Assembly: GCA_958450365.1 (NCBI GenBank)
Contig: CAUEEP010000724.1
Location: forward strand, 1,893,501-1,957,500
From: Mesorhabditis belari
Taxonomy: Eukaryota; Nematoda; Chromadorea; Rhabditida; Rhabditidae
Reading direction: 5' to 3'
Length of the DNA stretch: 64,000 nt
A program made the position numbers and the translations under genes. Numbering within the stretch: the stretch's first letter is position 1; each line of letters opens with the position of its first letter. The notes below the pieces were generated by a model. That model saw nothing but the letters and a program-made list of their open reading frames with translations, did no database searches and was not told where the DNA came from. This document shows positions 34,554-45,762 of this stretch, in pieces.

Positions 34554-34993
34554 CCTGTATAAAGTTTGAGAATTGCAGCAGCGCACCTTTTGCAGCGCAC
34601 CTTTTGCAGCGCTAAGCTTTATTGTTATCAAAACTCAATCCTAGAAAATAATCCATCATGTTCGATTTTAATATTATATAATTTTTGTTAATGTGAAAAG
34701 GTGACGAGGAATTTTTGGCATCAGAGGAATGGCTAAATTGGCTAAACAGAGGAATGGCTAAATTTATTCATGTCAAGACACAAATTGTCAACTCACCGGT
34801 CCACAACTGTATGTCAAAAAGGAGCCAAAGGTGTACGTTAAAGAATTGCAAGAATTTTTGGAACAAATCTTATATCTGTCTTAGTTTGGTAAATGATAAG
34901 ACTCTTTAATAGAAGTGCACTCTCTAATAGTATTGCGGTCCAGGAGGGGGTTCAAAAAATAGTAGTGCGCACGACTATTACAGAGAATACGGT

Positions 34994-35490
34994 AGTTGAA
35001 AGGTTTCGAGACTATTGGACTCTCTCAAAACTCTGGAGAGTCGATTCGAAATTCTGGCAGTTCTTTTAGGAAAAGAGTTATACCTTTGCAAGAATCCAAA
35101 AAATCAAAAATGCAATCAAAGCTACTCAAAATACGACTTTACTGCTAAAAACATTAAGAAAATGCAAAAAAAAATGATTGAATGAATCGAATTTGGATGC
35201 CAAAAATGGAAGACAGTGATACTATACTACTAGTGATGCTGCACTTGCTTGGTGAGCGACGGTAGACTCTTACAAACTCATAAGTCACTCATTGCTAGAG
35301 TATGTTGATTAAACAATTAAACGAATAAATTTGCATAATTGTTCTTTTTTTAGTCGGTTAATGGCGGTTAAACAAATTGATTTATGCAAATTTTTTTCGA
35401 ATATTCGAATACCGAACGAATACGAACTTTCGGAAACGATTACGAAAATGTTTTCAAAGTTAAAGGAAGCGGCCTCCTAAGGAACTAAAT
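34994..35490. other. no gene seen
   Basis: AT-rich spacer between the transposon island and the next minisatellite. Contains TTCGAATATTCGAATACCGA near 35395, a short palindromic patch. Confidence 0.4.
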
Positions 35491-35494
35491 AGGA

Positions 35495-35945
35495 ACTATC
35501 AGGGAGCTTTAAAGGAGCTTTAAAGGAGCTTTAAAGGAACTAAATAGGAACTATAAAGGAACTATAAAGGAGCTTTGAAGAGCTTTAAAGGAGCTTTAAA
35601 GGAGCTTTAAAGGAGCTTTGAGGAGCTTTAAAGGAGCTTTGAGGAGCTTTAAAGGAACTATAAAGGAGCTTTGAGGAGCGTTAAAGGAGCTTTAAAGGAG
35701 CTTTAAAGGAGCTTTAAAGAAACTAAATAGGAACTATAAAGGAGCTTTGAAGAGCTTTAAAGGAGCTTTAAAGGAGCTTTAAAGGAGCTTTGAGGAGCTT
35801 TAAAGGAGCTTTAGGAGCTTTAAAGGAACTATAAAGGAGCTAATTAGGAGCTTTAAAGGAGCTTTAAAGGAGCTTTAAAGGAGCTTTAAAGGAACTAAAT
35901 AGGAACTATAAAGGAACTATAAAGGAACTAAATAGGAACTATGAA
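35495..35945. repeat. repeat of AAAGGAGCTTT and AAATAGGAACT
   Basis: About 40 units. Two related 11-12 base units alternate in higher-order blocks of about 200 bases. Confidence 0.9.
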
Positions 35946-36060
35946 TAATATTATATTTTTGCTATGCTCAATGATTGTTAAATCATTTTTAAGTTATCTA
36001 TTTCAAATTTCTTGAAAATTAACAAAAGATTAATGATCGAATTAGCGCTTCATAATTTTA

Positions 36061-37915
36061 GGACATCCTTGACATGGTGATCGCAAATTATAGCGACACC
36101 TTTTTTGGAAAACTTTGCTGGCAAACGTCTGCTGACGTCTGCACGTCTGCTGACGTCTGCACGTCTGCTGACGTCAAGCGTTATATAGAAAACTAAAGCC
36201 CTTCATCTTGGCATCATTTTACTACAAAGAACTTCCCGATTCGATTTATACAAATCATTTGACAAGCTCTTCAATGAGCTCAAGGCCACTCACCGGTGAT
36301 CTGCCATTTTTCACACTTTTCTTAATAAAAAATTGTTAAAAATTTAAAAAGACTCGATATTTATTTTGTGAGGAATGAACATTTAATATTATTTAATCGA
36401 AATAAGAATAGGAATAAACTCTTTCTTCAAATTTTCATAGCCAAAATTGAAGTTGATTTCTGGATACATATGGAAACATTTGAAAAAAGGGAAAATTGAG
36501 CTTTTTCGAATATCCATTTGATAAGAAGATCTTGCTGGATAAGCTTCTCTAGCAATATTATAAATATTTGATTGATACTTTATTCTTTGTCAGGTTATGG
36601 AGAAGAAAGCAGCCGAGGCGTACGCAGCTCCGCCTAGCTATGAAGAGGTCAGTGTTCTGTTCTGTTCTGTGTTCTGTTCTGTGTTCTGTTCTGTCCTGTT
36701 CTGTTTTTTGTGCTTAAATGTAAACCCATTCCGTCCGGTGTACCGAATTCTTCATTTTCTTATGTGAAGAAATGAAGAATTCAGTATTCAGTAAGCCAAA
36801 AAGTGCCAAAAATGGCAAATTGGCAATTTGACTTGAGCTCATTCAAGAGCTTGTAAGGTGAGTTGTATAATTCCAATCGGGAACTTCTTTATAGATAAAT
36901 AATGCCAAGATTCAGGGCTTCAATTCTCTTAATAACACTTGCCACCTTTGAAATAAATTAGACATTTCCCAGATACTTTTCCAAAAAGTTCTTTTTCGGC
37001 TACACCTTTTCAGCAGATTTCATGCGAAACGCTGAAATCAATTCAAAAATCCTAAGTGTTATATAGAGAATTGAAGCCTGGATTCTTGCCGATTCTGTTC
37101 TGTGTTCTGTTCTGGTCTGCGTTCTGTTCTGTACTGTTCTGTCCTGTGTTCTATTCTGGTCTGTTCTGTGTTCTGCTTTCTTCTGTGTTCTGTTCGTTCT
37201 CTTCTGTGTCTTGTTCGTTCTGTTCTGTTCTGTTCTGTTCTGTTCTGTGTCTTGTTCGTTCCGTTTTTTGTACTTAAATATAAACCCATCCCTCTCGGTG
37301 CACCGAATTCTTCATTTTCTTATGTGAAGAAATGAAGGATTCAGTAAGCCGTTTAAAATTTAAGCACAGAGAACTTCCTTATATTCTATTGAACAGACTT
37401 CCTTATATTCTACAGAGCTTTTTGAATATCCATTTGACAAGAAGATCTTGCTGTTTAAGCTTCTCTAACATTATATTTTTGTTAAATAGTACTTTTAAAG
37501 TAAAATACAAGTTTGATTAAAGAAATCTCTTTCCAGATGAAAATATTGTATGTCAAAAAGTGTCAAAACAGCAGATCAAAAAGGCAGCAGAGCAGGTGAG
37601 TGGCCTTGAGCTCATTGAAGAGCTTGTCAAATGATTTGTATGATTCGAATCGGAAAGTTCTTTGTAGGAAAATGATGCCAAGATGAAGGGCTTTAGTTTT
37701 CTATATAACACTTGGCACTTTGGTAGCGTTTGTCAGCGTCAAGCGTTTGTCAGCGTCAAGCGTTTGTCAGCGTCAAGCGTTTGTCAGCGTCAAGCGTTTG
37801 TCAGCGTCAAGCGTTTGTCAGCGTCAAGCGTTTGTCAGCGACAAGCGTTTGTCAGCGTCAAGCGTTTGTCAGCGTCAAGTTCTCCAAAAACTTTCCTGAG
37901 CTAGAGTTTGCGATC
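36061..37915. mobile_element. 1.85-kb TIR element with internal duplications
   Basis: The ends are inverted copies: GGTGATCGCAAA..GGAAAACTTTG at the left, CAAGTTCTCC..TTTGCGATCACC at the right. Inside each end lies a subterminal minisatellite (ACGTCTGCTGACGTCTGC; CAGCGTCAAGCGTTTGT). Next come inverted blocks at 36170-36310 and 37590-37720 (ATGATGCCAAGATGAAGGGC; TTGAGCTCATTGAAGAGCTT). A direct duplication relates 36495-36600 to 37409-37545. Two GTGCACT-family palindromes are nested. No transposase is seen. Confidence 0.65.
36597..36650 (+). CDS. candidate exon with PPxY motif
   Basis: TTTGTCAG precedes an open segment reading VMEKKAAEAYAAPPSYEE, followed by a GTCAGT donor. PPSYEE is a typical WW-domain ligand motif in cytosolic tails. 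It is in the wrong phase for the exon at 31905 and lies wholly inside the TIR element 36061-37915. It may therefore be a captured exon or a coincidental open stretch. Confidence 0.25.
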
Positions 37916-38129
37916 ACCCTGCACAAAATATAAAATGGGTTCAAATGTTCAACAATATTCTACGAATTTTCCTTTTTTTTTATACCTCTGGGATCTATAA
38001 TTTGACGTGAAAAGGGAGCAAATGACGCTTGATTTCATTTCCCATTTCTCAGTTTGATTTGAATTTGTTGAATTTGTTTTTTAAATTTAAAGATTACTAG
38101 ATTACTAGAGCATCTAAATTTGCATTTAT

Positions 38130-38445
38130 TTATTGAAATGGAATTGAAATGGAATTGAAATGGAGTTGAAATGGAATTGAATAGGAATTGAATAGGAATT
38201 GAATAGGAATTGAATAGGAATTGAATAGGAATTGAATAGGAATTGAATAGGAATTGAATAGGAATTGAATAGGAATTGAATAGGAATTGAATAGGAATTG
38301 AATAGGAATTGAATAGGAATTGAATAGGAATTGAATAGGAATTGAATAGGAATTGAATAGGAATTGAATAGGAATTGAATAGGAATTGAAATGGAGTTGA
38401 AATGGAGTTGAAATGGAATTGAATAGGAATTGAAATTGAAATTAA
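38130..38445. repeat. 11-base repeat GAATAGGAATT
   Basis: About 27 copies, with GAAATGGAATT and GAAATGGAGTT variants at both borders. Confidence 0.95.
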
Positions 38446-38450
38446 ATGGA

Positions 38451-38795
38451 AATGAGTGTAGAAATCTAGAGATGAACGCAGAAATCTAGAAATGAACGCA
38501 GAAATCTAGAAATGAACGCAGAAATCTAGAGATGAACGCAGAAATCTAGAAATGAACGCAGAAATCTAGAAATGAACGCAGAAATCTAGAGATGAACGCA
38601 GAAATCTAGAAATGAACGCAGAAATCTAGAAATGAACGCAGAAATCTAGAAACGAACGCAGAAATCTAGAAACGAACGCAGAAATCTAGAAATGAACGCA
38701 GAAATCTAGAAATGAACGCAGAAGTCTAGAAATGAACGCAGAAATCTAGAAATGAATGTAGAAATCTAGAAACGAACGCAGAAATCTAGAAATGA
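38451..38795. repeat. 20-base repeat GAAATCTAGAAATGAACGCA
   Basis: About 17 copies. The last unit is changed to GAAATCTAGAAATGAATGAA and supplies the first codons of the chemoreceptor gene at 38792. Confidence 0.95.
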
Positions 38796-39467
38796 ATGAA
38801 GCTGAATGCGCTCAAATGGCCACTCTTTTCACGGCGAACACCGCTTTGCATATGGCGATTCTTTTGCAATGTATTCTTTGTGGCGTCGCCTGTATTCTTT
38901 GTATTCCAGTTATTTTTCAAATCAGCAATTCATATTTTCATCCGAATTGCAAAGTGAGTTGTTGAGAAAAGCACGGAAATTCAAAACGCTTACGATTTTC
39001 TTTTCACCTTCACTCTTTTAGGTTTTGCTAATCTCGTTGTTTGTCTGGTTTTTTCTGCACGGCATTTTTTACATCATAACCATGGTATGTTTGAGTTAAA
39101 AAGTAGTTTTTGTTGCAAAAAAAGTTCAGGGCTACTCATTAGCCGTCTATCTTTTCTCCTCAACTGCCTGTGGGATTTACGTGTCGACTCTTTTCTGTAC
39201 CACGTCAAAAGCGCCCACAGTCATCACGATTATCATTGCTTCGGCTTTGCATTTATCGCTTTGCATCGAGAGGATTTTCGCTCGATATTATAGCACAAAA
39301 TATGAGGAACATAAGATGAGAATGGGGACTTATTTGATTGTCATATCGGTGAGTGAGTTGTTTGCGGGCTTCTTTTTTGAATCTTGAGCTTGATCACTGG
39401 CAAAATAGGCAATTCTGTCTGTCTGTCCGTCTGTTTGTCTGTCCGTCTCTCTGTCTGTCTGTCCGTA

Positions 39468-39507
<40 letters not shown>

Positions 39508-42500
39508 CGTATGTCTGTCTGTCTGTATGTCTGTCTGTCCGTCCGTCTGTCGGTCTGCCTGGCTGTCCGTCCGTCTGTCTCTCTGTCTGTCCGTCTGTCT
39601 GTCCGTCTGCCCGTCTGTCTGCCTGCCTGTCCGTCCGTCCGTCTGTCTGTCTGTCTGTCCGTCTTTCTGTCCGTCTGTTCGTCTGTCTGTCTACCTGTCC
39701 GTCCGGCTGTCTGTCTGTCTGTCCGTCTTTCTGTCTGTCTGTCTGTCCGTCTGCCCGTCTGTCTGTCTACCTGTCCGTCCGGCTGTCTGTCTGTCTGTCC
39801 GTCCGTCCGTCCGTCTGTCTGTCTGTCCGTATGTTCGTCTGTCTGTCTGTCCGTCTGTCCGTCTGTCTGTCCGTCTGTCCGTCTGTCTGCCTGTCCGTCT
39901 GTTCGTCTGTCTGTCCGTCTCTCTGTCTGTCCATCTGTCCGTCTGTCTGTCCGTCTGTCTGTCTGTCCGTCCCTCTGTCTGTCTGTGCGCGCTACTCCTC
40001 AGCCCCCAGAGAACCGTTTGCAATGATTTTTGCGCCGTTGAATAGAGAATTACATGTAGTTGTGCAACGTGCTTTTGGATTTTTTAAAAAGCACAATTCG
40101 AGCCGCACGGGGAGGTCGAACCCGGATCGTATGGGCGATAGACCGGCGCGCTGCTCCAAAAGACGTCTAACCCCAAAAAATCCAGAGAAACCCGCCGTTA
40201 GGTGGGTTACCATGCCTCTTTTTGATAAAATCATAAATGATTTGAGTTTATGATGGGAAATAGGGGAATTAAGAAATAGGAATTAAAAATATAAAAGATA
40301 GAAAGATGATTTCTAGCAAAATCGAATCCAGGCATAAGAAATTGGTTCTCGGTATTCAGCCAGCATTTTTAAAGACACTTTCCCACATTTCCACTTTTCA
40401 GACAAGCTACTCATTCATTATTTATGGCTGGCTGATTTCGAGTGAAGACTTCACGCTAATGGTCCCGTATTGCGCGAGTGGAAATGCGGTGACGACTTTG
40501 AAACTCGAGACATTCCTCGTTTTCTCTCCATCCATTGATGTGGCCAGTATCTTGATCATGTTCTTTCTGACTCGAAAAGAGAGAAAAATCGATAAGTACG
40601 TCTCGATCGGAAACATTGATCTTGTGAATCAAACAGTCACTTATGACTCGAAAATCTCAGCAATGCGTGCTCCAATTGGACTGTTTTTGCGCTTGATACA
40701 TAGCGCTTGATAGCGCCTGATAGCGCTTGATAGCTCTTGATAGCCCTTGATAGATAGCGCTTGATAGCGCTTGATAGATAGCGCTTGATTAGATCTATCG
40801 CTTGGTTTTAAAAGTAACTAAATTGGTAAACTTAGGCAACAACAAAGCAACTAGGCAACTGCACAACTGCAAAATGACTAGGGAACTGTTTCAACTTATC
40901 ACCGGTTTTTGGAAACCGTTCAATAGCATTAGCCAATGAGTACCTAGCTCCAAAACGTCCCACAACGTCCATACAAAACGTCTTTGGCTTTGGTCCTAGG
41001 GTCCTAGGGGCCTTAGGTCTTTGGCCTTAGGTCTTTGGCCTTAGGTCTTTGGCCTTAGGTCTTTGGCCTTAGGTCTTTGGCCTTAGGTCTTTGGCTTTAT
41101 TGGAACAATAAACGTTTATTGGGGCCAAATTTTTTGCTTTTTTTTTGCTGGGCAAGAGCAAGCTGATAGTGAGCTAGAAGTTGATAGTTTTTGAAAAGTC
41201 CACGATAAAATAAAAGGTTTTCGATAAGATAAAGCGAATTTACTTATTGGTTAATGTTATTTCCCTAGTGTTATAGATTCCTTTTAGATCTTACGAGTTG
41301 AGCGCTAACTTCTCGGCTTCAGAGAATCGCAATGCCTATTTGATGTTGTGGCCTTTCTCAAGTGAGTGTGCAAACTTTTTTATCTATCCTTTTCTCTAAT
41401 TTTGTTTGATTTTGTTTTTTCTTGGCTTTTAGCTTTGCGTTTTGTGATTTGAGTAAATTTTAGCGCTTCACTTGGTAGCTCAGATCTCATTCCTCTTCTT
41501 GGCCGCCTACGGACCAAGCATCTTTTTGAGCAGCGCTTCGCTTATCGACATCTACATGTTTTCAACTTTTTTCTATGTAACTTTCTATGGAGCCTCATAA
41601 CTTTGCGTGGTTATTATACAGAGTGACCAAGAATTACCGCAACACACAAAAAGGCCTGGCTTTTAACCAAATTAACCATTAACCAAAGCAACCCATCTCG
41701 AAAAGTTAACTTAAATATCTTTATTCAACATATAACAGTAACAAATTCGAGTTGTAGCAAGTCTCGTGGATTCCCGCCGATTCCATGCCCAAGAAAGATG
41801 GCTGGAAGAGAGCTTCAGGACAGCGGAATCGCTCGTTTCCAATGGTGATGAGCTGTCCATCAGGCAATTCGTAGGTCTTCTCAAGGCTGACGACGAAGCA
41901 GCAGTTGACATCTCTTGCTCAAAGTCCAAAGCGACGTAGCAAAGTTTCTCCTTGATGTCTCGCACAATCTCGCGCACAGCCGTGGTGGAGAATGAGTAAC
42001 CGCGTTCAGTGAGAATCTTCATGAGATAAACAGTAACAAATTAACAATTCAATTCAAATTTGCCTCCATCGGCATTCAGACTGGCCAGCAAACGTTTGGG
42101 AAACGCGTTATCGAGCAAATAGGCATCATCGAGGCTCATCAAAGCTCATCAAAGCTCATCAAAGCATGAGATCCATGCTTTGATCAGCGCCTTCTTCAAA
42201 CTTTCGATATTTTTATGTGGTTTTGCACATACCCTGGCTTCAAGAACACTCTAAACTGAGTAATCCAATGGGTTAATCCAATCCAATGGTGATCGGGTGA
42301 GCTGGATGGCCACTCAGAAAATGAGATCAAGTCCGGGAAGGTCTTTGAACAAAACTCTTGCACTTTCTTTGCCTTGTGAGCCGGCGCACCATCTTGTTGA
42401 TAAGATTGTGATTGTGTTGACGGGGCTTCTCTTCAGCCTCATTTTCTGTGCTATTCCTCGAGCCGATTGGTTAGGGTTTAATCTTAGACGATCGCGCACT

Positions 42501-43749
42501 TTCTTGACATTAGCCGGAGTAACCGCTGTTCGTTTTGCACCTCTTCCAGAAATCGATCAGAAACGTTATGAAGCTCTGGGCAATCAGAAACTGTGCGCAG
42601 AGTTTCATAACGTTGAATGGTTCGAGAAACGAGGCTTCTGGGGACATTCAGGCGATCTCGCTCGCCTGAACACGCTGCTCAAGGATTGATTGTTTTGAGC
42701 TCAAGGATTGATTGTCTTGAGCTCAAGGATCGATTGTCTTGCGTTCAAGGATCGATTGTCTTGAGCTCAAGGATCGATTGTCTTGAGCTCAAGGATCGAT
42801 TGTCTTGAGCTCAAGGATCGATTGTCTTGAGCTCAAGGATCGATTGTCTTGAGCTCAAGGATCGATTGTCTTGCGTTCAAGGATTGATTGTCTCAAGACA
42901 ATCAATCCTTGAGCTCAAGGGTTGATTGTCTTGAGCTCAAGGATCGATTGTCTTGAGCTCAAGGATCGATTGTCTTGAGCTCAAGGATCGATTGTCTTGA
43001 GCTCAAGGATCGATTGTCTTGCGTTCAAGGATTGATTGTCTTGAGCTCAAGGATCGATTGTCGATGTGGAGACGCTTTCACCATTCCTGAAAACAACCAT
43101 ATTAATTGTAAATATTGAAAGTTAGTAATCATACCATAAAATAAGAAAAATACACAAAAACCATAAAAAAAGGTAAGCAAAAAGTGAAATGAGGCTCATA
43201 ACATTGCGACGCTCATAATCCGACGTTGTTGCGGTAATTCTTGGTCACCCTTAAGTTAATATTGGTATTATTCAACGCGAAATCTTCATTCTGCATCGAA
43301 TGATAGTTAAAATAGACAAAATCCAAGAGTTGGTGCTGAGAAAAACTCGAAAAACATTAAATTGCAAACGGCAAAAAAGAATCGACAGATATTTTCGTTA
43401 CAAGTCTAAGCAAAACGATAAAGAAAGAGTTTTAAAAAAATTTAAAGATACCTGAATACCAAATACATTTGTTTTTTTTTTTAAGAAAACAAATAAATAA
43501 AAAGTTCTGTTGAAGAAAATTATAAATAAGTCGAAAATAGGATTTCTTTTCAGATCTATCCGTCATATATTATCGCTGGTTCTTTCATTTTATTGCATAT
43601 TATGGCAAAAATACGGAAAAAACGTCGAAATGTAAGTTTTTTTTGTGAAATCGAGCGGAAACTCTTTTCTTTTTTAGAAGATTCACACTGCTTTAAAGGC
43701 CGGAAACAACAAAAAACTTGTACACCAAGTTTATTCAAAGTTTTGGTGA
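38792..43749 (+). CDS. seven-TM chemoreceptor, SRA/SRAB-like
   Basis: Eight exons in consistent phase: 38792-38953, 39022-39084, 39130-39348, 40402-40595, 41288-41361, 41464-41576, 43554-43631, 43678-43749. They encode 324 residues, a normal SRA-type length. The N-terminus MNEAECAQM is followed by TM1 (about 20-40). ER at residues 122-123, in [13 protein letters not shown], follows TM3 as in SRA-group receptors. Further landmarks are [12 protein letters not shown] (about 215), [15 protein letters not shown] (TM6), [15 protein letters not shown] (TM7), and a short basic tail ending YSKFW. Predicted role: G-protein-coupled sensing of environmental chemicals at sensory cilia. No in-frame stop or broken splice site was seen, so the gene looks functional. 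The start codon lies in the last unit of a 20-base minisatellite. Intron 3 is a TCTG array, and intron 6 carries a Tc1/mariner copy with an actin fragment. Confidence 0.87.
39410..39992. repeat. (TCTG/TCCG)n tetranucleotide array
   Basis: About 580 bases in intron 3 of the chemoreceptor gene. Because the unit is four bases, each frame cycles through the same Cys/Leu/Ser/Val peptide. These long open frames are artefacts. Confidence 0.95.
40085..40158 (-). pseudogene. tRNA-like relic
   Basis: Minus strand contains GGAGCAGCGCGCCGGTCTAT (A-box-like), a TATCG..CGATC hairpin around CCCATA, and GGGTTCGACCTCC (B-box). Stems pair poorly. It lies in chemoreceptor intron 3 after the TCTG array. Confidence 0.4.
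40700..41098. repeat. two intronic arrays (TTGATAGCGC; CTTAGGTCTTTGGC)
   Basis: About nine copies of the 10-base TTGATAGCGC unit at 40693-40795 and about seven of the 14-base unit at 40990-41095, in intron 4 of the chemoreceptor gene. Confidence 0.85.
41748..42028 (-). pseudogene. actin gene fragment inside transposon
   Basis: The minus strand reads [13 protein letters not shown], then [20 protein letters not shown], with a frame change after EMSTAASSS. It then continues as [40 protein letters not shown] and ETCYNSN. This matches about 95 consecutive residues of the middle of actin without an intron. It starts mid-codon context (YLMK) and stops abruptly, with no actin start, stop or poly(A). 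One missing base near 41895 breaks the frame. A 14-base direct repeat, AACAGTAACAAATT, flanks it at 41734-41747 and 42029-42042. Confidence 0.92.
42041..42570 (-). pseudogene. Tc1/mariner transposase remnant
   Basis: Minus-strand pieces in order: [20 protein letters not shown] (DNA-binding region), then an internal deletion, [20 protein letters not shown] (second Asp), [16 protein letters not shown] (third-Asp region), [13 protein letters not shown], and [20 protein letters not shown] leading to stop at 42041. Two or more frame changes make it inactive. A short triplication of GAGCTTTGAT occurs near 42140. Confidence 0.8.
42685..43075. repeat. 22-base repeat GATTGTCTTGAGCTCAAGGA
   Basis: About 17 copies inside the Tc1/mariner element. 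The unit contains the palindrome TTGAGCTCAA, and part of the array near 42893-42920 is in inverted orientation. Confidence 0.95.
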
Positions 43750-43927
43750 AAAGGGAAAGATTTCTCGAGAAAGGTGCTGTCTACTTTTACTTTATTTTTG
43801 CTTTTTCTTTTACTGAAATCTCATTGTTAGATTTTGTCTCAAAAATAAAAACTCTATCAAAGAAATCAGCACAGAGACACCAAAACAATACATAGAACAC
43901 GAGAGCGCTCACATCCACCAAGATAAA

Positions 43928-44653
43928 TACCGTATTTTCTCTAATAGTAGTGCACCCGGGTGAGCCGAGTTGATGACTATTTTACGGTTTTCAAGCTTTT
44001 GCAGAAGCTGCAGAAATCGTAGAAGCTGCAGAAGCTGTAGACGCTGTAGAAGCTGTAGAAGCTGCAGAAGCTGCAGAAGCTGCAGAAGCTGCAGAAGCTG
44101 CAGAAGCTGTAGAAGCGCAGAAGCTGAGAAGCTTAGAAGCTGCAGAAGCTGTAGAAGCTGAGAAGCTGTAGAAGCTGCAGAAGCTGTAGAAGCTGCAGAA
44201 GCTGTAGAAGCTGTAGAAGCTGCAGAAGCTGTAGAAGCTGCAGAAGCTGTAGAAGCTGTAGAAGCTGCAGAAGCTGCAGAAGCTGCAGAAGCTGCAGAAG
44301 CTGTAGAAGCTGTAGAAGCTGCAGAAGCTGTAGAAGCTGTAGAAGCTGTAGAAGCTGCAGAAGCTGTAGAAGCTGCAGAAGCTGTAGAAGCTGCAGAAGC
44401 TGTAGAAGCTCAACCCTCAAACCCCCCACTCAAATCCCCCACTAAAATCCCCCACTCAAATCCCCCACTGAGCCGAGTTGGCGACGATTTTATTCCAAGC
44501 TTTCACAGAAGCTCAAGACTCTAATCATCGTCAAGATCTCATCGTGAGCTACATTTTCCGAGCCCACATCGATAGGTTCTCATAAGCGGTTCTCGAGATT
44601 TCGAGCAATTCAGGCGACGCTCAGGGTGCACTACTATTAGAGAAAATACGGTA
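43928..44653. mobile_element. TIR MITE copy 3 with expanded AGAAGCTG array
   Basis: Left end TACCGTATTTTCTCTAATAG, right end CTATTAGAGAAAATACGGTA. Between the shared flanking blocks lies a 9-base array, AGCTGCAGA/AGCTGTAGA, at about 43998-44412 with roughly 45 units. After it come four CAAATCCCCCACT-type units. The family core resumes at 44470. Confidence 0.9.
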
Positions 44654-44861
44654 ACACTCTTCCAATAAGTCCTGACAGAATTTGGAATCGACGAATGATG
44701 TAATTCTGTAAATTTTAAGTGCTCCTCCAAACTTTGATCAGCGTTCTTTTGCAGGTTTCACTGTGGCTAGCTTATCTGCATAGTGATTCCGGTTTTTCTT
44801 TTCATTTTCGATCCGTTCGGCTTGGCCAAATATCAAATGCTTTGGTAAATTTGTCAGTGCT

Positions 44862-45040
44862 CAAAGAGTCAGTCAAAGAGTCAGTCAAAGAGTCAGTCAA
44901 AGAGTCAGTCAAAGAGTCAGTCAAAGAGTCAGTCAAAGAGTCAGTCAAAGAGTCAGTCAAAGAGTCAGTCAAAGAGTCAGTCAAAGAGTCAGTCAAAGAG
45001 TCAGTCAAAGAGTCAGTCAAAGAGTCAAAGAGACAAAGAG
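44862..45040. repeat. 12-base repeat AAAGAGTCAGTC
   Basis: About 14 perfect copies. The Ser-Val-Lys-Glu reading is a repeat artefact. Confidence 0.95.
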
Positions 45041-45762
45041 TCTTTTATTAAAAAGAACTTTCCTTTCTGTAGTGAAAACAAAATTTTGCGAGGCCCTGAA
45101 GTCAACTGATTGCTTTAAACTTCTTCAAGGAGGTCTTCTCCCAAAAATTTCACCTCTAAACCTTTACAGATGAAATTTGGTGTTACTTGGTTGCATTTAA
45201 CATCAGAAAAATTGCCGCTGAAAACCAGAAAACTTGAATAAATCTTGGTGGAATCAACGTGCTTCTCATCGACAAGTTTCTGACAAGTTTCAAACAATTT
45301 TTCACGACAAGCTTCTGAAAGTGTTACGGAAGCTTTTCAAAAGGATAAGCAAGCATTTGCACACAAAAACAAACACAAATCACGCTTCACAGATAATAAA
45401 CATTGCATAGAAGGGCATTATCTGAATTATACGAATGGAAAGTTTCCCTGTATTTGGATTTTGAAGACTTACTAGGAGAAATCTTTCAACTTAGCACTGA
45501 TTTCGAATTCGAATTTTCTAAAGCAAACCTAGCCTATCTTATGCCGTTTTTCACGGTGATTCCGATGCTGTAAATGGCGCTGGTTTTCGAGAAATTTTAC
45601 TCAAAATTCAAAATTCACCAACTTTGATACGCCATATCTACAAAAGTACTCGACAGAACCCATAAGTGTTATATATCTCGTAGCAAAAACCCTGAATAAA
45701 ATAGAAAACATATCGAAAAAAGGATACCATCGTGTAGAGCTCAACCTGAGCTTTCAGAATAT
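45041..45762. other. no gene seen
   Basis: AT-rich spacer between the 12-base array and the next TIR element. The end (about 45690-45765: GATACCATCGTGTAGAGCTC; GAGCTTTCAGAATATA) matches 50095-50150 inverted, so the duplicated host sequence around this TIR element extends outwards. Confidence 0.4.

Larger units (their letters stand above)
32813..34993. mobile_element. composite island bounded by MITE-family ends
   Basis: The left end TACCGTATTCTCTCTAATAG (32813) and right end CTATTACAGAGAATACGGTA (34993) are inverted relatives of the CTCTAATAGTAGTGCACC family. Next to each is the block AATAGTAGTGCAC..GGTCC..GAGGGGGTT, here in the same orientation. A piggyBac derivative and a Tc1/mariner derivative lie inside. 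Either one MITE was split by both insertions, or two MITE fragments flank them. Confidence 0.5.
41617..43250 (-). mobile_element. Tc1/mariner element carrying an actin fragment
   Basis: Inverted termini GTGACCAAGAATTACCGCAA and TTGCGGTAATTCTTGGTCAC. On the minus strand, in order: a 22-base minisatellite, transposase remnants, a transposase stop at 42041, the actin-derived insert, and AATAAA near 41722. The element sits in intron 6 of the SRA/SRAB-like gene in the opposite orientation to it. Confidence 0.85.

Noticed and set aside
39353..40253. Very long Cys/Ser/Val-rich frames
   Set aside because: A four-base TCTG array read in every frame; lies in a chemoreceptor intron.
42297..42689. Plus-strand 130-codon frame
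   Set aside because: Antisense shadow of the Tc1/mariner transposase remnant, whose motifs are on the minus strand.
43991..44429. Leu-Leu-Gln and Ser-Phe-Tyr repeat proteins on the minus strand
   Set aside because: Nine-base minisatellite inside a MITE.
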